A stretch of DNA of 64,000 nt from the NCBI RefSeq assembly GCF_030209375.1, contig NZ_JARVSC010000003.1, positions 124,001 to 188,000 of the forward strand. The letters run 5' to 3'. A program made the position numbers and the translations under genes. Source of the DNA: Plantibacter sp. ME-Dv--P-122b. GTDB taxonomy: Bacteria; Actinomycetota; Actinomycetes; Actinomycetales; Microbacteriaceae. This document shows positions 52,341 through 64,000 of the stretch, one piece after another (position 1 is the stretch's first letter; each line of letters begins with the position of its first letter). The notes beneath the pieces are model-generated. The model searched no databases. It had not been told where the DNA came from and saw only the letters and a list, made by a program, of their open reading frames with translations.

Positions 52341-53309
52341 TCAACCGACGGGGAAGCGGTCCGAGATCCAGGCCGCTTCCTCGGCGGTCGGCGACCATGC
52401 CGAACCGGCCGCGGCGTTCGCGCGGATCTGTTCCGGAGTGGTCGCGCCCGCGATGACACTCGTGAGCCCGTCCTGGGCGAGCAACCAACCGAAGGTCGCC
52501 TCGAGCATGGTGATCCCACGCTCGTCGCAGAAGGCCTGGTAGGCCTCGATCGCGTCCCAGGGCGCCGTGTCGAGCAGGTGCTTGCGCTGGCGCATGATGC
52601 GGCTGTCCGCCGGCCCGCCGTCGCGGGAGAACTTCCCCGTGAACAGGCCGTTGTAGAGCGGGAAGTACGGGAGGAAGCCGACGCCGGCGGCGCGCATGGC
52701 CGGGAACAGCTCGCGCTCCGCGCCGCGGACGAGCAGGCTGTACTCGTTCTGGGCCGAGATGAAGGCGGGGTGGCCTGCCGTGCGAGCCGCCCAGTCCGCC
52801 TCGGTCAGCTGCCAGCCGGCGAAGTTCGAGTGGCCGGCGTAGCGGATCTTCCCCTCGTGGACGAGCTCGTCCAGGGCCGCGATCGTCTCCTCGATGGGCG
52901 TGAACGGGTCGGGGGTGTGCAATTGGTACAGGTCGATCCAATCCGTGCCCAGGCGGCGGAGCGAACCCTCGACGGCGAGCCGTACATAGCGACGGGAGCC
53001 TTTGGCACCCCAGTTCGGGATCGGGCTCTCGTAGTCCACGTGGCCGAACTTGGTCGCGAGCACGATCTCATCCCGTCGTCCGGCGATCGCCTGACCGAGG
53101 AGCCGTTCGCTCAGCCCGTACTCCCGGCCGTAGATGTCGGCGGTGTCGAAGAGGGTGACGCCGGCGTCGATGGCCGCGTCGACGACGGCTCGCGTGCCGT
53201 CCAGGGTCTCGGTGACCGTGCCCTCGCGGCCGAAGTTGTTGCAGCCGATGCCGACCGCTGAAACGAGGAGGCCGCTGCGACCAAGTGGGCGATAGCTGAG
53301 ATCAGACAT
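52341..53309 (-). CDS. Aldo/keto reductase
   Basis: A 322-residue NADPH-dependent aldo/keto reductase. Visible features: the N-terminal YRPLGRSGLLVSAVGIGCNNFG, the catalytic tetrad region with DTADIYG near residue 55 and ATKFGH near 86, and the C-terminal cofactor-binding VIAGATTPEQIRANAAA near 290. The substrate is not predictable. The ATG follows TAGCCT by six bases. Confidence 0.93.
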   Translation of the reverse strand: MSDLSYRPLGRSGLLVSAVGIGCNNFGREGTVTETLDGTRAVVDAAIDAGVTLFDTADIYGREYGLSERLLGQAIAGRRDEIVLATKFGHVDYESPIPNWGAKGSRRYVRLAVEGSLRRLGTDWIDLYQLHTPDPFTPIEETIAALDELVHEGKIRYAGHSNFAGWQLTEADWAARTAGHPAFISAQNEYSLLVRGAERELFPAMRAAGVGFLPYFPLYNGLFTGKFSRDGGPADSRIMRQRKHLLDTAPWDAIEAYQAFCDERGITMLEATFGWLLAQDGLTSVIAGATTPEQIRANAAAGSAWSPTAEEAAWISDRFPVG

Positions 53310-53315
53310 GCATCC

Positions 53316-53321
53316 AGGCTA
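53316..53321 (-). promoter_or_regulatory. -10 box of the aldo/keto reductase gene (leaderless)
   Basis: TAGCCT on the minus strand is followed by six bases and the ATG at 53309, without a ribosome binding site. Confidence 0.5.
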
Positions 53322-53405
53322 GTCCGACCGTCCTCCACAGGCACCCGTCAGGCCCCGACGTCGCAGCCACGCCCGCGTGACGCATCGCGCCGATCACGGG
53401 CTTCC

Positions 53406-53411
53406 TACGCT
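53406..53411 (+). promoter_or_regulatory. -10 box of the ogt-tag operon (leaderless)
   Basis: TACGCT is followed by six bases and the ATG at 53418. Both downstream genes are DNA alkylation repair genes. I see no Ada-type operator. Confidence 0.5.
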
Positions 53412-53417
53412 CGGTGG

Positions 53418-53966
53418 ATGACCACACACCTCACCGCTACCGATCCCTCGCTCCCCTCCTCCTCCGCCGCCGATCCGGCCGCCGAGCGTTTCCTCCGGAT
53501 GCCGACGCCGGTGGGGCGGATCGAACTCCGCTCCATCGACGATGCGGTCTCAGCGGTGCGTTTCGAGCGCCACGGGCGACTCCCGCTCGACGGGGCGGAC
53601 GAACGACCCACCACGGTGCTCCTCGACGCTGCCGAGCAGATCGACGAGTACTTCCGCGGACGACGCACCGTGTTCGACCTCCCGATCGTCACGACCGGCA
53701 CACCGTTCCAACAGGCGGTCTGGTCGGCGCTCGCCGAGGTGCCGTTCGGCGACTCCACCGGGTACGGCGCCCTTGCGGCCGCGGCCGGAGCCCCACAGGG
53801 CGGTCGGGCAGCCGGTCAGGCGGTCAGGGCCAACGCCATCGCGCTCCTCATCCCCTGCCATCGCGTCCTCGGAACCGGACGGATCGTGACGGGCTATTCT
53901 GTCGGGGACGGACCGGCCACCAAACGCTGGCTCCTCGACCACGAAGGGATCCCGTACCGCCGATGA
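53418..53966 (+). CDS. ogt: Methylated-DNA--protein-cysteine methyltransferase
   Basis: A 182-residue suicide repair protein that takes the methyl group from O6-methylguanine. The acceptor cysteine is in the canonical PCHRV motif near residue 145, followed by GTGRIVTGYSVGDGPATKRWLLDHEG; the helix-turn-helix QAVWSALAEVPFGDSTGYGALA is near 98. The first 25 residues are low complexity. It overlaps tag by ATGA, making an alkylation repair operon. Confidence 0.95.
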   Translation: MTTHLTATDPSLPSSSAADPAAERFLRMPTPVGRIELRSIDDAVSAVRFERHGRLPLDGADERPTTVLLDAAEQIDEYFRGRRTVFDLPIVTTGTPFQQAVWSALAEVPFGDSTGYGALAAAAGAPQGGRAAGQAVRANAIALLIPCHRVLGTGRIVTGYSVGDGPATKRWLLDHEGIPYRR

Positions 53967-54550
53967 GCCCAGCCTCGCCCACCATCGTCGGCGCCGACGG
54001 CCTGACCCGCTGCTCCTGGGCTGGGACGGACGCGGAGTACCAGCGCTACCACGACGAGGAGTGGGGCGTGCCGCTCCACGGACAGCGTCAGGTCTTCGAG
54101 AAGATCAGTCTTGAAGGGTTCCAGGCCGGGCTCTCCTGGATCACGATCCTCCGAAAGCGGCCGGCCTTCCGCGAACGGTTCCACGGCTTCGACCTCGACG
54201 CCGTCGCAGCCATGACGGAGGCGGATGTCGAGAGTCTCCTCGAGGACGCCCGGATCATCCGGCACCGCGGGAAGATCAACGCGGTCATCGGCAACGCCCG
54301 CACCGCCCTCGATCTGGGCGACGACCTGGATGAGCTCCTCTGGAGCTTCGCTCCCCCGCCACGGCCCGCACGGTTCGCCGAGTGGACCGAGGTCCCTGCG
54401 GTGACCCCGGAATCCACCGCCCTCAGCGCCCACCTGCGGAAGCGCGGCTACCGGTTCGTCGGCCCGACGACGATGTACGCCCTCATGCAGTCCGGAGGCC
54501 TCGTCGACGACCACCTCGTCGGCTGCTGGCGTTCCGAGAGCGCTCCCTGA
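53963..54550 (+). CDS. tag: DNA-3-methyladenine glycosylase I
   Basis: A 195-residue Tag-type glycosylase that removes 3-methyladenine. Typical motifs are RCSWAGTDAEYQRYHDEEWGVPLHG near residue 16 (with the zinc-binding cysteine and the substrate-pocket residues), FEKISLEGFQAGLSWITILRKR near 46, and the C-terminal GYRFVGPTTMYALMQSGGLVDDHLVGC with the terminal zinc ligands. It is coupled to ogt by a four-base overlap. Confidence 0.95.
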   Translation: MSPASPTIVGADGLTRCSWAGTDAEYQRYHDEEWGVPLHGQRQVFEKISLEGFQAGLSWITILRKRPAFRERFHGFDLDAVAAMTEADVESLLEDARIIRHRGKINAVIGNARTALDLGDDLDELLWSFAPPPRPARFAEWTEVPAVTPESTALSAHLRKRGYRFVGPTTMYALMQSGGLVDDHLVGCWRSESAP

Positions 54551-54560
54551 TCCGCCGCGG

Positions 54561-55322
54561 TCAGACGACGAGGGCGAGCTCGGTCACCCGACCGTCGTCG
54601 GCCCGGGCGTGGACATCGAGCACCCATCCCGTCGATCGTGCCCAATCGAGCAACGACTCGACATCAGGGTGGTCGACACCGGCCTCCAGCAGCGCGCGGG
54701 TGAACCGGCCTTTGCCCTGCTTGTTGAAGTGGTTGAGCGCCCGGCGTCGGCCATCGTCGCCGACCGTGAGCACCCGGAGGTAGACGGCACCGACGCGGTC
54801 CGGCAGCGGTCCGAGCGCGGCATACCCTTCCGAACGCAGGTCCAGCAGGACACCCGGGACCGCGTCGAGCTCGCGGGCGACCGGTCCCGCCCAGTGACGT
54901 TTCAGGACGAACCCAGGGAGCCTGGAGTCGTGGGAGAGCCGATACGCCGGAATGGGATCGAGCGCGCCGACCGGGCCGAGTAACGCCGAGTGCACGGCCA
55001 GGTGCTCTGCGGCGAAGCCTCGCGCATCCGCTGGGAGCGTGGCTGCATCAAGCGCGTCGTACAGCACCCCCGTGTACCGGTCGACCGCCGCCATCGTCGG
55101 GGATGTCGCAGCCACACGGTTGCGCTGGACCTCGCCGAGCTGCTTGGGGCCGAGCTTGAGGGCCTTCACCGTGGCAGCCTCGTCAGCAGCGAGCGACACC
55201 AGGGCGCCTAGGCAATCGTTCCGGGACGAGGAGAGCCCTGGAAACCGCAGCAGAGCGATGTCCAGGGCTCGTCCGTCGCCGCCGTCCCGCTTCGTCTCCG
55301 AAGGGGGAAGGAGGATCAGCAC
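54561..55322 (-). CDS. yaaA: YaaA/UPF0246 family peroxide-stress protein
   Basis: A 253-residue protein with the family N-terminus LILLPPSETKRDGG and the C-terminal HFNKQGKGRFTRALL near residue 200. In E. coli YaaA limits iron-driven oxidative damage to DNA under peroxide stress; the biochemical activity is not settled. The GTG start lies four bases after the atpC stop codon, so it is the last gene of the ATP synthase transcript. It converges with tag across ten bases. Confidence 0.9.
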   Translation of the reverse strand: MLILLPPSETKRDGGDGRALDIALLRFPGLSSSRNDCLGALVSLAADEAATVKALKLGPKQLGEVQRNRVAATSPTMAAVDRYTGVLYDALDAATLPADARGFAAEHLAVHSALLGPVGALDPIPAYRLSHDSRLPGFVLKRHWAGPVARELDAVPGVLLDLRSEGYAALGPLPDRVGAVYLRVLTVGDDGRRRALNHFNKQGKGRFTRALLEAGVDHPDVESLLDWARSTGWVLDVHARADDGRVTELALVV

Positions 55323-55326
55323 CGAA

Positions 55327-55602
55327 TCAGGAGCTGGTCACGAGCGTGGCGTTGCCGGCCACGACGGTGACGGTGTTGTTCTCGACCGACAGGAAGCCGT
55401 CTTCAGCGTTCGCGACGATCTTCGAACCGTCTTCGAGCGTGACACGGACCTCACCGGCGGCGAGGATGGCCAGCATCGGCTCGTGGCCGGGCAGGATTCC
55501 GATCTCGCCGTCGACGGTCTTCGCGATCAGCTGGCGCGCCGGGCCCGACCACACTTCGTGGTCGGCCGCGACGACGCTCACGGTCAGAGGAGCGGAGGCC
55601 AT
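55327..55602 (-). CDS. atpC: ATP synthase epsilon subunit
   Basis: A 91-residue subunit containing only the beta-sandwich domain (LTVSVVAADHEVWSGPARQLIAKTVDGEIGILPGHEPMLA from residue 6). The C-terminal helical hairpin that inhibits the enzyme in E. coli (about 45 residues) is absent, as in other short actinobacterial forms. The ATG starts two bases after the atpD stop codon. Confidence 0.95.
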   Translation of the reverse strand: MASAPLTVSVVAADHEVWSGPARQLIAKTVDGEIGILPGHEPMLAILAAGEVRVTLEDGSKIVANAEDGFLSVENNTVTVVAGNATLVTSS

Positions 55603-55604
55603 GA

Positions 55605-58012
<2,408 letters not shown>

Positions 58013-58015
58013 GGA

Positions 58016-59644
58016 CTAGCGGCGACCCTTCACGATCTTCTCCTGGTTGACGTCTTCAACCGGGAGCTCCTCGACCTGCTCCGAACCGAGGGCAGCGCCC
58101 TCGCCCGTCTGGAACTCGAGCTTGAACTGGTCGACAGCGGCATCGAGCTTCGAGACGGTGTCGTCGTCGAGCACGTTCGTGTCGCGCAGCGTGGTGAGGA
58201 CCTCGGTGTTCCGACCCAGGTAGTCGAGCAGCTCGCGCTCGAACCGGAGGACGTCCTCCACCGGGACGTCGTCCAGCTTGCCCTTGGTTCCGGCCCAGAT
58301 CGAGACGACCTGCTCCTCGACGGGGTACGGCGAGTACTGCGGCTGCTTGAGCAGCTCGGTGAGGCGGGCGCCACGGGCGAGCTGACGGCGGCTGGCCGCG
58401 TCGAGGTCGGATGCGAACATCGCGAACGCCTCGAGCGAGCGGTACTGCGCGAGCTCGAGCTTCAGCGTTCCGGAGACCTTCTTGATGCTCTTCACCTGAG
58501 CGTCACCGCCGACGCGCGAGACGGAGATACCGACGTCGACCGCTGGGCGCTGGTTCGAGTTGAAGAGGTCGGACTGCAGGAAGATCTGGCCGTCGGTGAT
58601 CGAGATCACGTTGGTCGGGATGTACGCCGAGACGTCGTTCGCCTTGGTCTCGATGATCGGCAGACCCGTCATCGAACCGGCGCCGAGCTCGTCGGACAGC
58701 TTCGCGCAACGCTCCAGCAGACGGGAGTGGAGGTAGAAGACGTCACCCGGGTAGGCCTCGCGTCCCGGCGGACGACGGAGGAGGAGGGAGACGGCACGGT
58801 AGGCCTCGGCCTGCTTCGACAGGTCGTCGAAGATGATCAGGACGTGCTTGCCCTCGTACATCCAGTGCTGGCCGATGGCCGAACCGGTGTACGGAGCGAG
58901 GTACTTGAAGCCGGCCGGGTCGGACGCAGGCGAGGCGACGATCGTCGTGTACTCGAGCGCGCCGGCCTCTTCCAGCGCACCCTTGACGGAGGCGATGGTC
59001 GAGCCCTTCTGGCCGATGGCGACGTAGATGCAGCGGACCTGCTTGTTGACGTCGCCCGACTCCCAGTTGGCCTTCTGGTTGATGATGGTGTCGATCGCGA
59101 TCGCGGTCTTGCCGGTCTGGCGGTCACCGATGATCAGCTGACGCTGGCCGCGGCCGACGGGGATCATGGCGTCGATCGCCTTGATGCCGGTCTGGAGCGG
59201 CTCGTGCACCGACTTGCGCTGCATGACGCCGGGAGCCTGGAGCTCCAGCGCGCGGCGCCCGGTGCTGGCGATCTCGCCGAGGCCGTCGATCGGGTTGCCG
59301 AGCGTGTCGACGACACGGCCGAGGTAACCGTCGCCGACGGGGACCGAGAGGACCTCGCCCGTGCGGGTGACGTCCATGCCTTCGACGATCTCGTCGAACT
59401 CACCGAGGACGACGACGCCGATCTCGTGCTCGTCGAGGTTGAGCGCGAGGCCGAGGGTGCCGTTCGCGAAGCGGAGGAGCTCGTTCGCCATGGCGCCCGG
59501 GAGGCCCTCGACGTGGGCGATGCCGTCAGCGGCATCGATCACGCGTCCGACCTCGGTGGCCGCGGCGGTGCCGGGCTCGTAGGCCTTGACGAAGTCCTTG
59601 AGAGCATCCCGGATCTCGTCTGGGCTGATCGTGAGTTCTGCCAT
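58016..59644 (-). CDS. atpA: ATP synthase alpha subunit
   Basis: The 542-residue non-catalytic nucleotide-binding subunit. P-loop [19 protein letters not shown] near residue 170, the arginine-finger region [11 protein letters not shown] near 375, and the N-terminal crown domain are present. Two adjacent ATG codons occur (59647 and 59644); the second is better spaced from the AAGGA site and gives the usual MAELTIS N-terminus. Confidence 0.98.
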   Translation of the reverse strand: MAELTISPDEIRDALKDFVKAYEPGTAAATEVGRVIDAADGIAHVEGLPGAMANELLRFANGTLGLALNLDEHEIGVVVLGEFDEIVEGMDVTRTGEVLSVPVGDGYLGRVVDTLGNPIDGLGEIASTGRRALELQAPGVMQRKSVHEPLQTGIKAIDAMIPVGRGQRQLIIGDRQTGKTAIAIDTIINQKANWESGDVNKQVRCIYVAIGQKGSTIASVKGALEEAGALEYTTIVASPASDPAGFKYLAPYTGSAIGQHWMYEGKHVLIIFDDLSKQAEAYRAVSLLLRRPPGREAYPGDVFYLHSRLLERCAKLSDELGAGSMTGLPIIETKANDVSAYIPTNVISITDGQIFLQSDLFNSNQRPAVDVGISVSRVGGDAQVKSIKKVSGTLKLELAQYRSLEAFAMFASDLDAASRRQLARGARLTELLKQPQYSPYPVEEQVVSIWAGTKGKLDDVPVEDVLRFERELLDYLGRNTEVLTTLRDTNVLDDDTVSKLDAAVDQFKLEFQTGEGAALGSEQVEELPVEDVNQEKIVKGRR

Positions 59645-59753
59645 CATGTTCCTTTTGGTTGTGGAACCCGGGGGTTCCGAGAGGTGCGATCCGTCAGGAT
59701 CAACGTCTTGAGTTGTGGAGACCGTCGGGCCGGTCCCCGCGCTGCACGGGCCG

Positions 59754-60551
59754 TTATCCGGCCAGTTGCAGACGGAGGTCGTTCAGTCGGGCAGCGAGGC
59801 TGCCGTCGATGACGTCGTCCCCGAGCTGCACGCGCAGTCCACCGACGACGGCGGGGTCGATCACCTGGTTGATCTTCACCTGACGGCCGTAGGCCGTGGC
59901 GAGGTGGCGCTCGAGGCGCTGCAGCTGCGACGCCTCGATCGGTGCGGCTGCCGTGACCGTGGCGACCGCGAGGCCCTGCTGGTCGGCGACGATGCCTGAT
60001 GCGTACCGGAGGAGTTCTCCGATCCGACGGTCTCGCGGCTGCTGCACGAGCTGACCGACGATGCTGACGGTCTGCGGGCTCGCCTTGCCCGCGAGGAGGG
60101 ACGCCGCGAGGGCACCCTTCGCAGCGGACGAACCGAGCTTGCTGCTGAGCGCGAGTTCGAGCTCGTGATTGCTCGACACGAGCTTCCCGAACTCGAACAG
60201 CTCGGCCTCGATGTCGCCCTGCGCGCCCGCGGAGATCGAAGCGGCCCGGAGGCCGAGCTCCTCGATGCCTGCGAGCAGGTCGGCCTCGCTGGACCAGCGG
60301 CCGGAGACGACGGTCTGCAGCAGGCCGAGCGCCTGAGCGTTCAGCTGGGTGCCGAAGATCCGCTCGACGACGGTGCGCTTGGCACCGGCGTCGGCTGCAG
60401 GGTCGCTGAGCGCTGCGCTCAGGTGGCTCGAGCCGCCGATGGCCCGGCCAGCTGCGAACAGTCCGTCCGCGGTGGCCAGATCGGCCCCGGCGCCGAGGGC
60501 GGCGAGGGCCTCCTTCGACGAGGCGAGTGCTTCTCTGGTCGCGCTTCCCAT
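59754..60551 (-). CDS. atpH: ATP synthase delta subunit
   Basis: A 265-residue peripheral stalk subunit. The C-terminal half has the family motif [61 protein letters not shown]. It is longer than the roughly 180-residue E. coli form, as usual in Micrococcales. Its ATG shares one base with the atpF TAA stop (TAATG). A 109-base gap before atpA holds nothing that I can identify. Confidence 0.95.
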   Translation of the reverse strand: MGSATREALASSKEALAALGAGADLATADGLFAAGRAIGGSSHLSAALSDPAADAGAKRTVVERIFGTQLNAQALGLLQTVVSGRWSSEADLLAGIEELGLRAASISAGAQGDIEAELFEFGKLVSSNHELELALSSKLGSSAAKGALAASLLAGKASPQTVSIVGQLVQQPRDRRIGELLRYASGIVADQQGLAVATVTAAAPIEASQLQRLERHLATAYGRQVKINQVIDPAVVGGLRVQLGDDVIDGSLAARLNDLRLQLAG

Positions 60552-61102
60552 TACTTGGCTGCCTTCTCCGACGCCTCGAGGTCCGCGAGGAACCGGTCGA
60601 CGACCGCCGTGGCCTTCGCGTCGTCGTTCAGCGTCTCGCCGATGACGCCACTGGCGAGGTCGAGCGCGAGCGTGCCGACCTCGGCACGCAGCGACACGAC
60701 GGCCGCCTGACGCTCGGCTTCGATCTGTGCCTGAGCGCTCGCGGTGACGCGAGCGGCCTCGACCGTGGCCTGCTCCTTGAGCTCGGCGAGGATCGTCTGA
60801 CCCTCGACACGAGCCTGCTCGCGGATGCGGCCGGCTTCCTGACGGGCTTCGGCGAGCTGAGCGTTGTACTGCTCGAGCGCCGCTTCGGCCTGCTTCTGCG
60901 CTTCATCGGCCTTGGCGATGTTGCCCTCGATGGCCGCTGCGCGGTCGTCGAGGAGCTTCTGCACCTTGGGCAGGACCAGCTTCCAGAAGAAGCCGAGGAT
61001 GATGATGAAGACGACGGCAGACCAGACGATGTCGTAGACCGCTGGGATGAGAGGGTTCGTCGGAGCGCCCTCTTCAGCAGCGATGATCACTGCATCAAAC
61101 AT
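60551..61102 (-). CDS. atpF: ATP synthase subunit b
   Basis: A 183-residue stalk subunit with one transmembrane helix (about 24-45, DIVWSAVVFIIILGFFWKLV) followed by a long charged coiled coil to residue 170. A strong AAGGAGG site precedes the ATG. It couples Fo to F1 together with atpH, with which it overlaps. Confidence 0.97.
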   Translation of the reverse strand: MFDAVIIAAEEGAPTNPLIPAVYDIVWSAVVFIIILGFFWKLVLPKVQKLLDDRAAAIEGNIAKADEAQKQAEAALEQYNAQLAEARQEAGRIREQARVEGQTILAELKEQATVEAARVTASAQAQIEAERQAAVVSLRAEVGTLALDLASGVIGETLNDDAKATAVVDRFLADLEASEKAAK

Positions 61103-61132
61103 CTTGCCTCCTTCGGAGATGTGAAAGGGGGC

Positions 61133-62228
<1,096 letters not shown>

Positions 62229-62334
62229 GTATCTCCAGTTTCGGGGGCGTGGAGCAGAGCTCTCGCGGCGACGAACAGGGGGGATGTCTCCTCGCCGCAC
62301 GCCGAAGCGGTGCTAGTGGGAGGATTCGTTGACG

Positions 62335-62364
62335 AGTCTAGCAAGGAAACCCGGCCCCGACGAA
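62335..62364 (-). promoter_or_regulatory. Candidate promoter of the atp operon
   Basis: On the minus strand TTCGTC (62364-62359), an 18-base spacer and TAGACT (62340-62335) lie in the 238-base gap before atpB. Transcription would start near 62328, leaving a leader of about 100 bases. The -35 box is weak. Confidence 0.35.
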
Positions 62365-62466
62365 CCCAGGGGTGGTATTCCACGGCTATATTCCGAGCCG
62401 CGACCTCGACTGCGGCCCGGATACCGGTTCCGGCATGCTGCCGCGCGGCGAGATGCGTTTGCCGCG

Positions 62467-62952
62467 TCAGCCTTGGTCGGAGTCCTGCGGCGATGCCTTC
62501 GGGAGGATGTCGTCCGAGACGTAGGGCACCCGCACCTTCGCCGCCACGACGGCGTCGATCACGAGCGAACCGACGACACCGACGATGACGCTCCCGAACA
62601 GGATCGGTGCGTTGACCCAGGGTTGGTCCTTCAGGATGAAGCCCAGGACGAGGAAGATGACGAACTTCACGAGCCAGCTGCCCATCACCACCCCGAACAG
62701 GATGCCGACGAAGAACTCCTGGCCGGACCAGCGGTTGGCGAAGAGGATGCTCACCGAGGTGATGCCGAGGAACACGAGCGCCATCGCGGTGCCGATGAGC
62801 GCACTCGTCAGCCCGCGGGAGCCGTCGACGCTCCAACCGACCACTCCCCCGACGACGGCGATCACGAGGGCGAGGAGCGCGCTGTACCGGAGTGCCGTGC
62901 GGAAGACCCGGTTGGCACTCGCGTGCGAGCCGGCCTGGGCGGGAGGAGTCAT
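62467..62952 (-). CDS. Small membrane protein upstream of the atp operon (AtpI-like position)
   Basis: A 161-residue protein with about four transmembrane helices (25-45, 52-72, 80-105 and 115-140) and a polar C-terminus. It occupies the place where atpI is found in many bacteria, but the sequence is not clearly AtpI. It overlaps the upstream transferase gene by ATGA. A role in Fo assembly is possible from position only. Confidence 0.75.
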   Translation of the reverse strand: MTPPAQAGSHASANRVFRTALRYSALLALVIAVVGGVVGWSVDGSRGLTSALIGTAMALVFLGITSVSILFANRWSGQEFFVGILFGVVMGSWLVKFVIFLVLGFILKDQPWVNAPILFGSVIVGVVGSLVIDAVVAAKVRVPYVSDDILPKASPQDSDQG

Positions 62953-64000
62953 GGATGCTGGTCCTTCTTGGCGAGAGAGTCGAGGGTGTCGAGGGTGTCG
63001 CCGCTCACGGGCGCCTCGGGGTCGCGCTGCCCGGAGGCCTCGTCGAGCCGATCGTACAGCGCCGACCCGGGAGCCCCCTCCGCGCCGGCAGTCACGCGCT
63101 GCGCGAGCCGGTCGGCCCGCCTCCGGCGACCGATCGGCAGGAGGGTGAACACCGTGCAGGTGACGACGCCCACGGACACGAAGAGCACGGCCACCCACGT
63201 CGGGGCCGCGAAGAACGCCAGGCATCCGACGGAGATGACGACGGTCCAGCCGTAGAAGATGAGGACCGCGTGCACCTGGCTGTGACCGAGGTCGAGCAGC
63301 CGGTGGTGGAGGTGCATCCGGTCGGCGCTGAACGGCGACTTGCCGGCGCGGAGACGACGGAGGACCGCCAGGACGAAGTCGGCGAGCGGCACGACCAGGA
63401 TGGCGAACGGCAGCAGGATGGGGATGAACGCGGGCAACAGTTGCGTGCGGCCGAGGGCGGCCGGGTCGACCTGGCCGGTCACGGCGGCTGCGGAGGTCGC
63501 CATGAGCAGCCCGACGAGCAGGGCACCGGCGTCGCCCATGAACAGCCGGGCGGGGTGCCAGTTGAGCGGGAGGAAGCCGAGGCACGCACCGACGAGGATC
63601 GCGGCGATCAGCGAAGCGAGGTTGAAGTAGTCGCTCGCCCCGGTGGAGGTCACGAGCAGCTGGGTGTAGACGAAGAACACGGTGTTCGCGATGACGGCGA
63701 CACCGGCGACCAGCCCGTCGAGCCCGTCGACGAAGTTGATCGCGTTCATCACGAGCACGATGGCGAAGACCGTCATCGAGAAGGACACCCACGACGAGCC
63801 GACCGTCAGGCCACCGATGGGCAAGGAGTAGATCTGCACACCGAGCCAGGCGACGAGCCCTGCCGCCATGAACTGCGCGGCGAGCTTGATCATCCAGTCG
63901 AGGTCCCAGAGGTCGTCGGCGACGCCGATCCCGACGATGAACAGGGCGGCACCGAGGATCGCCAGCACCGGCTCCGGATCGGCGAACACGAGGTCGAAGA
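62949..64000 (-). CDS. Undecaprenyl-phosphate sugar-1-phosphate transferase, WecA/MraY family (partial)
   Basis: The C-terminal 349 residues or so of a polytopic transferase that moves a sugar phosphate onto undecaprenyl phosphate to start cell-wall polymer synthesis. Family motifs: GVADDLWDLDW near the edge, MNAINFVDGLDGLVAG, FLPLNWHPARLFMGDAGALLVGLL and the cytoplasmic HLHHRLLDLGHS. About ten helices remain. The start codon lies beyond the right edge. The C-terminal tail (about 55 residues) is polar. Confidence 0.93.
   Translation of the reverse strand, partial: FDLVFADPEPVLAILGAALFIVGIGVADDLWDLDWMIKLAAQFMAAGLVAWLGVQIYSLPIGGLTVGSSWVSFSMTVFAIVLVMNAINFVDGLDGLVAGVAVIANTVFFVYTQLLVTSTGASDYFNLASLIAAILVGACLGFLPLNWHPARLFMGDAGALLVGLLMATSAAAVTGQVDPAALGRTQLLPAFIPILLPFAILVVPLADFVLAVLRRLRAGKSPFSADRMHLHHRLLDLGHSQVHAVLIFYGWTVVISVGCLAFFAAPTWVAVLFVSVGVVTCTVFTLLPIGRRRRADRLAQRVTAGAEGAPGSALYDRLDEASGQRDPEAPVSGDTLDTLDSLAKKDQHP

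Overview
The window is a contiguous piece of a high-GC actinobacterial chromosome. Product identities, many GTG starts, tightly overlapping genes and short -10-only promoters point to the order Micrococcales, most likely family Microbacteriaceae. The genus cannot be fixed from the sequence alone. No rRNA, tRNA, CRISPR array, insertion sequence, integrase or phage gene was seen. No stretch longer than about 300 bases lacks a gene; the longest gaps are the infB leader (11345-11631), 50302-50564 and 62229-62466.

Layout, left to right. 1-2154: a deoxyribose catabolism operon (regulator, deoC, start of a likely aldehyde dehydrogenase) with a clear promoter and a palindromic operator. 2216-8451: an MFS exporter, ribF, two small membrane proteins, truB, a P-loop kinase-like gene, mutY and rbfA. 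8570-12908: infB, ylxR and nusA. The nusA-infB-rbfA-truB-ribF order is the usual one, but rimP is missing upstream of nusA and a two-component system (13116-15502) lies there instead, followed by proS. 17349-22843: six overlapping genes of the MoxR / DUF58 / von Willebrand A type. 23042-26575: a nonulosonic (sialic or Kdn-type) acid cluster. 26621-33857: ispG and dxr of the MEP isoprenoid pathway, a NarL-type two-component system with a SHOCT protein, an RseP-type protease and an FKBP lipoprotein. 34004-42435: an acyltransferase, an OsmC protein, gabT, an asparaginase, an FtsK/EssC-like ATPase, a PP2C phosphatase and an Lrp regulator.

42510-50301 is the most unusual block. It holds a PAS histidine kinase, a membrane protein with a broken GGDEF domain, a lipoprotein, a processive-type family 2 glycosyltransferase, an Hpt-like protein without the phospho-accepting histidine, an OmpR-type regulator with a long Ala/Pro linker, and a membrane-anchored GH6 glucanase. 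I read this as an exopolysaccharide (possibly beta-glucan) synthesis and control locus with degenerate signalling parts.

50565-55322 carries a BCCT transporter, an aldo/keto reductase, two alkylation-repair genes (ogt, tag) and yaaA. 55327-62228 is the complete ATP synthase operon atpBEFHAGDC, preceded by a small membrane protein and a WecA/MraY-type transferase that runs off the right edge.

A recurring regulatory theme is leaderless transcription. Around fifteen genes have a TANNNT-like hexamer ending six or seven bases before the start codon and no Shine-Dalgarno sequence. Genes inside operons instead overlap (ATGA, GTGA, TAATG) or carry GGAGG-type ribosome binding sites.
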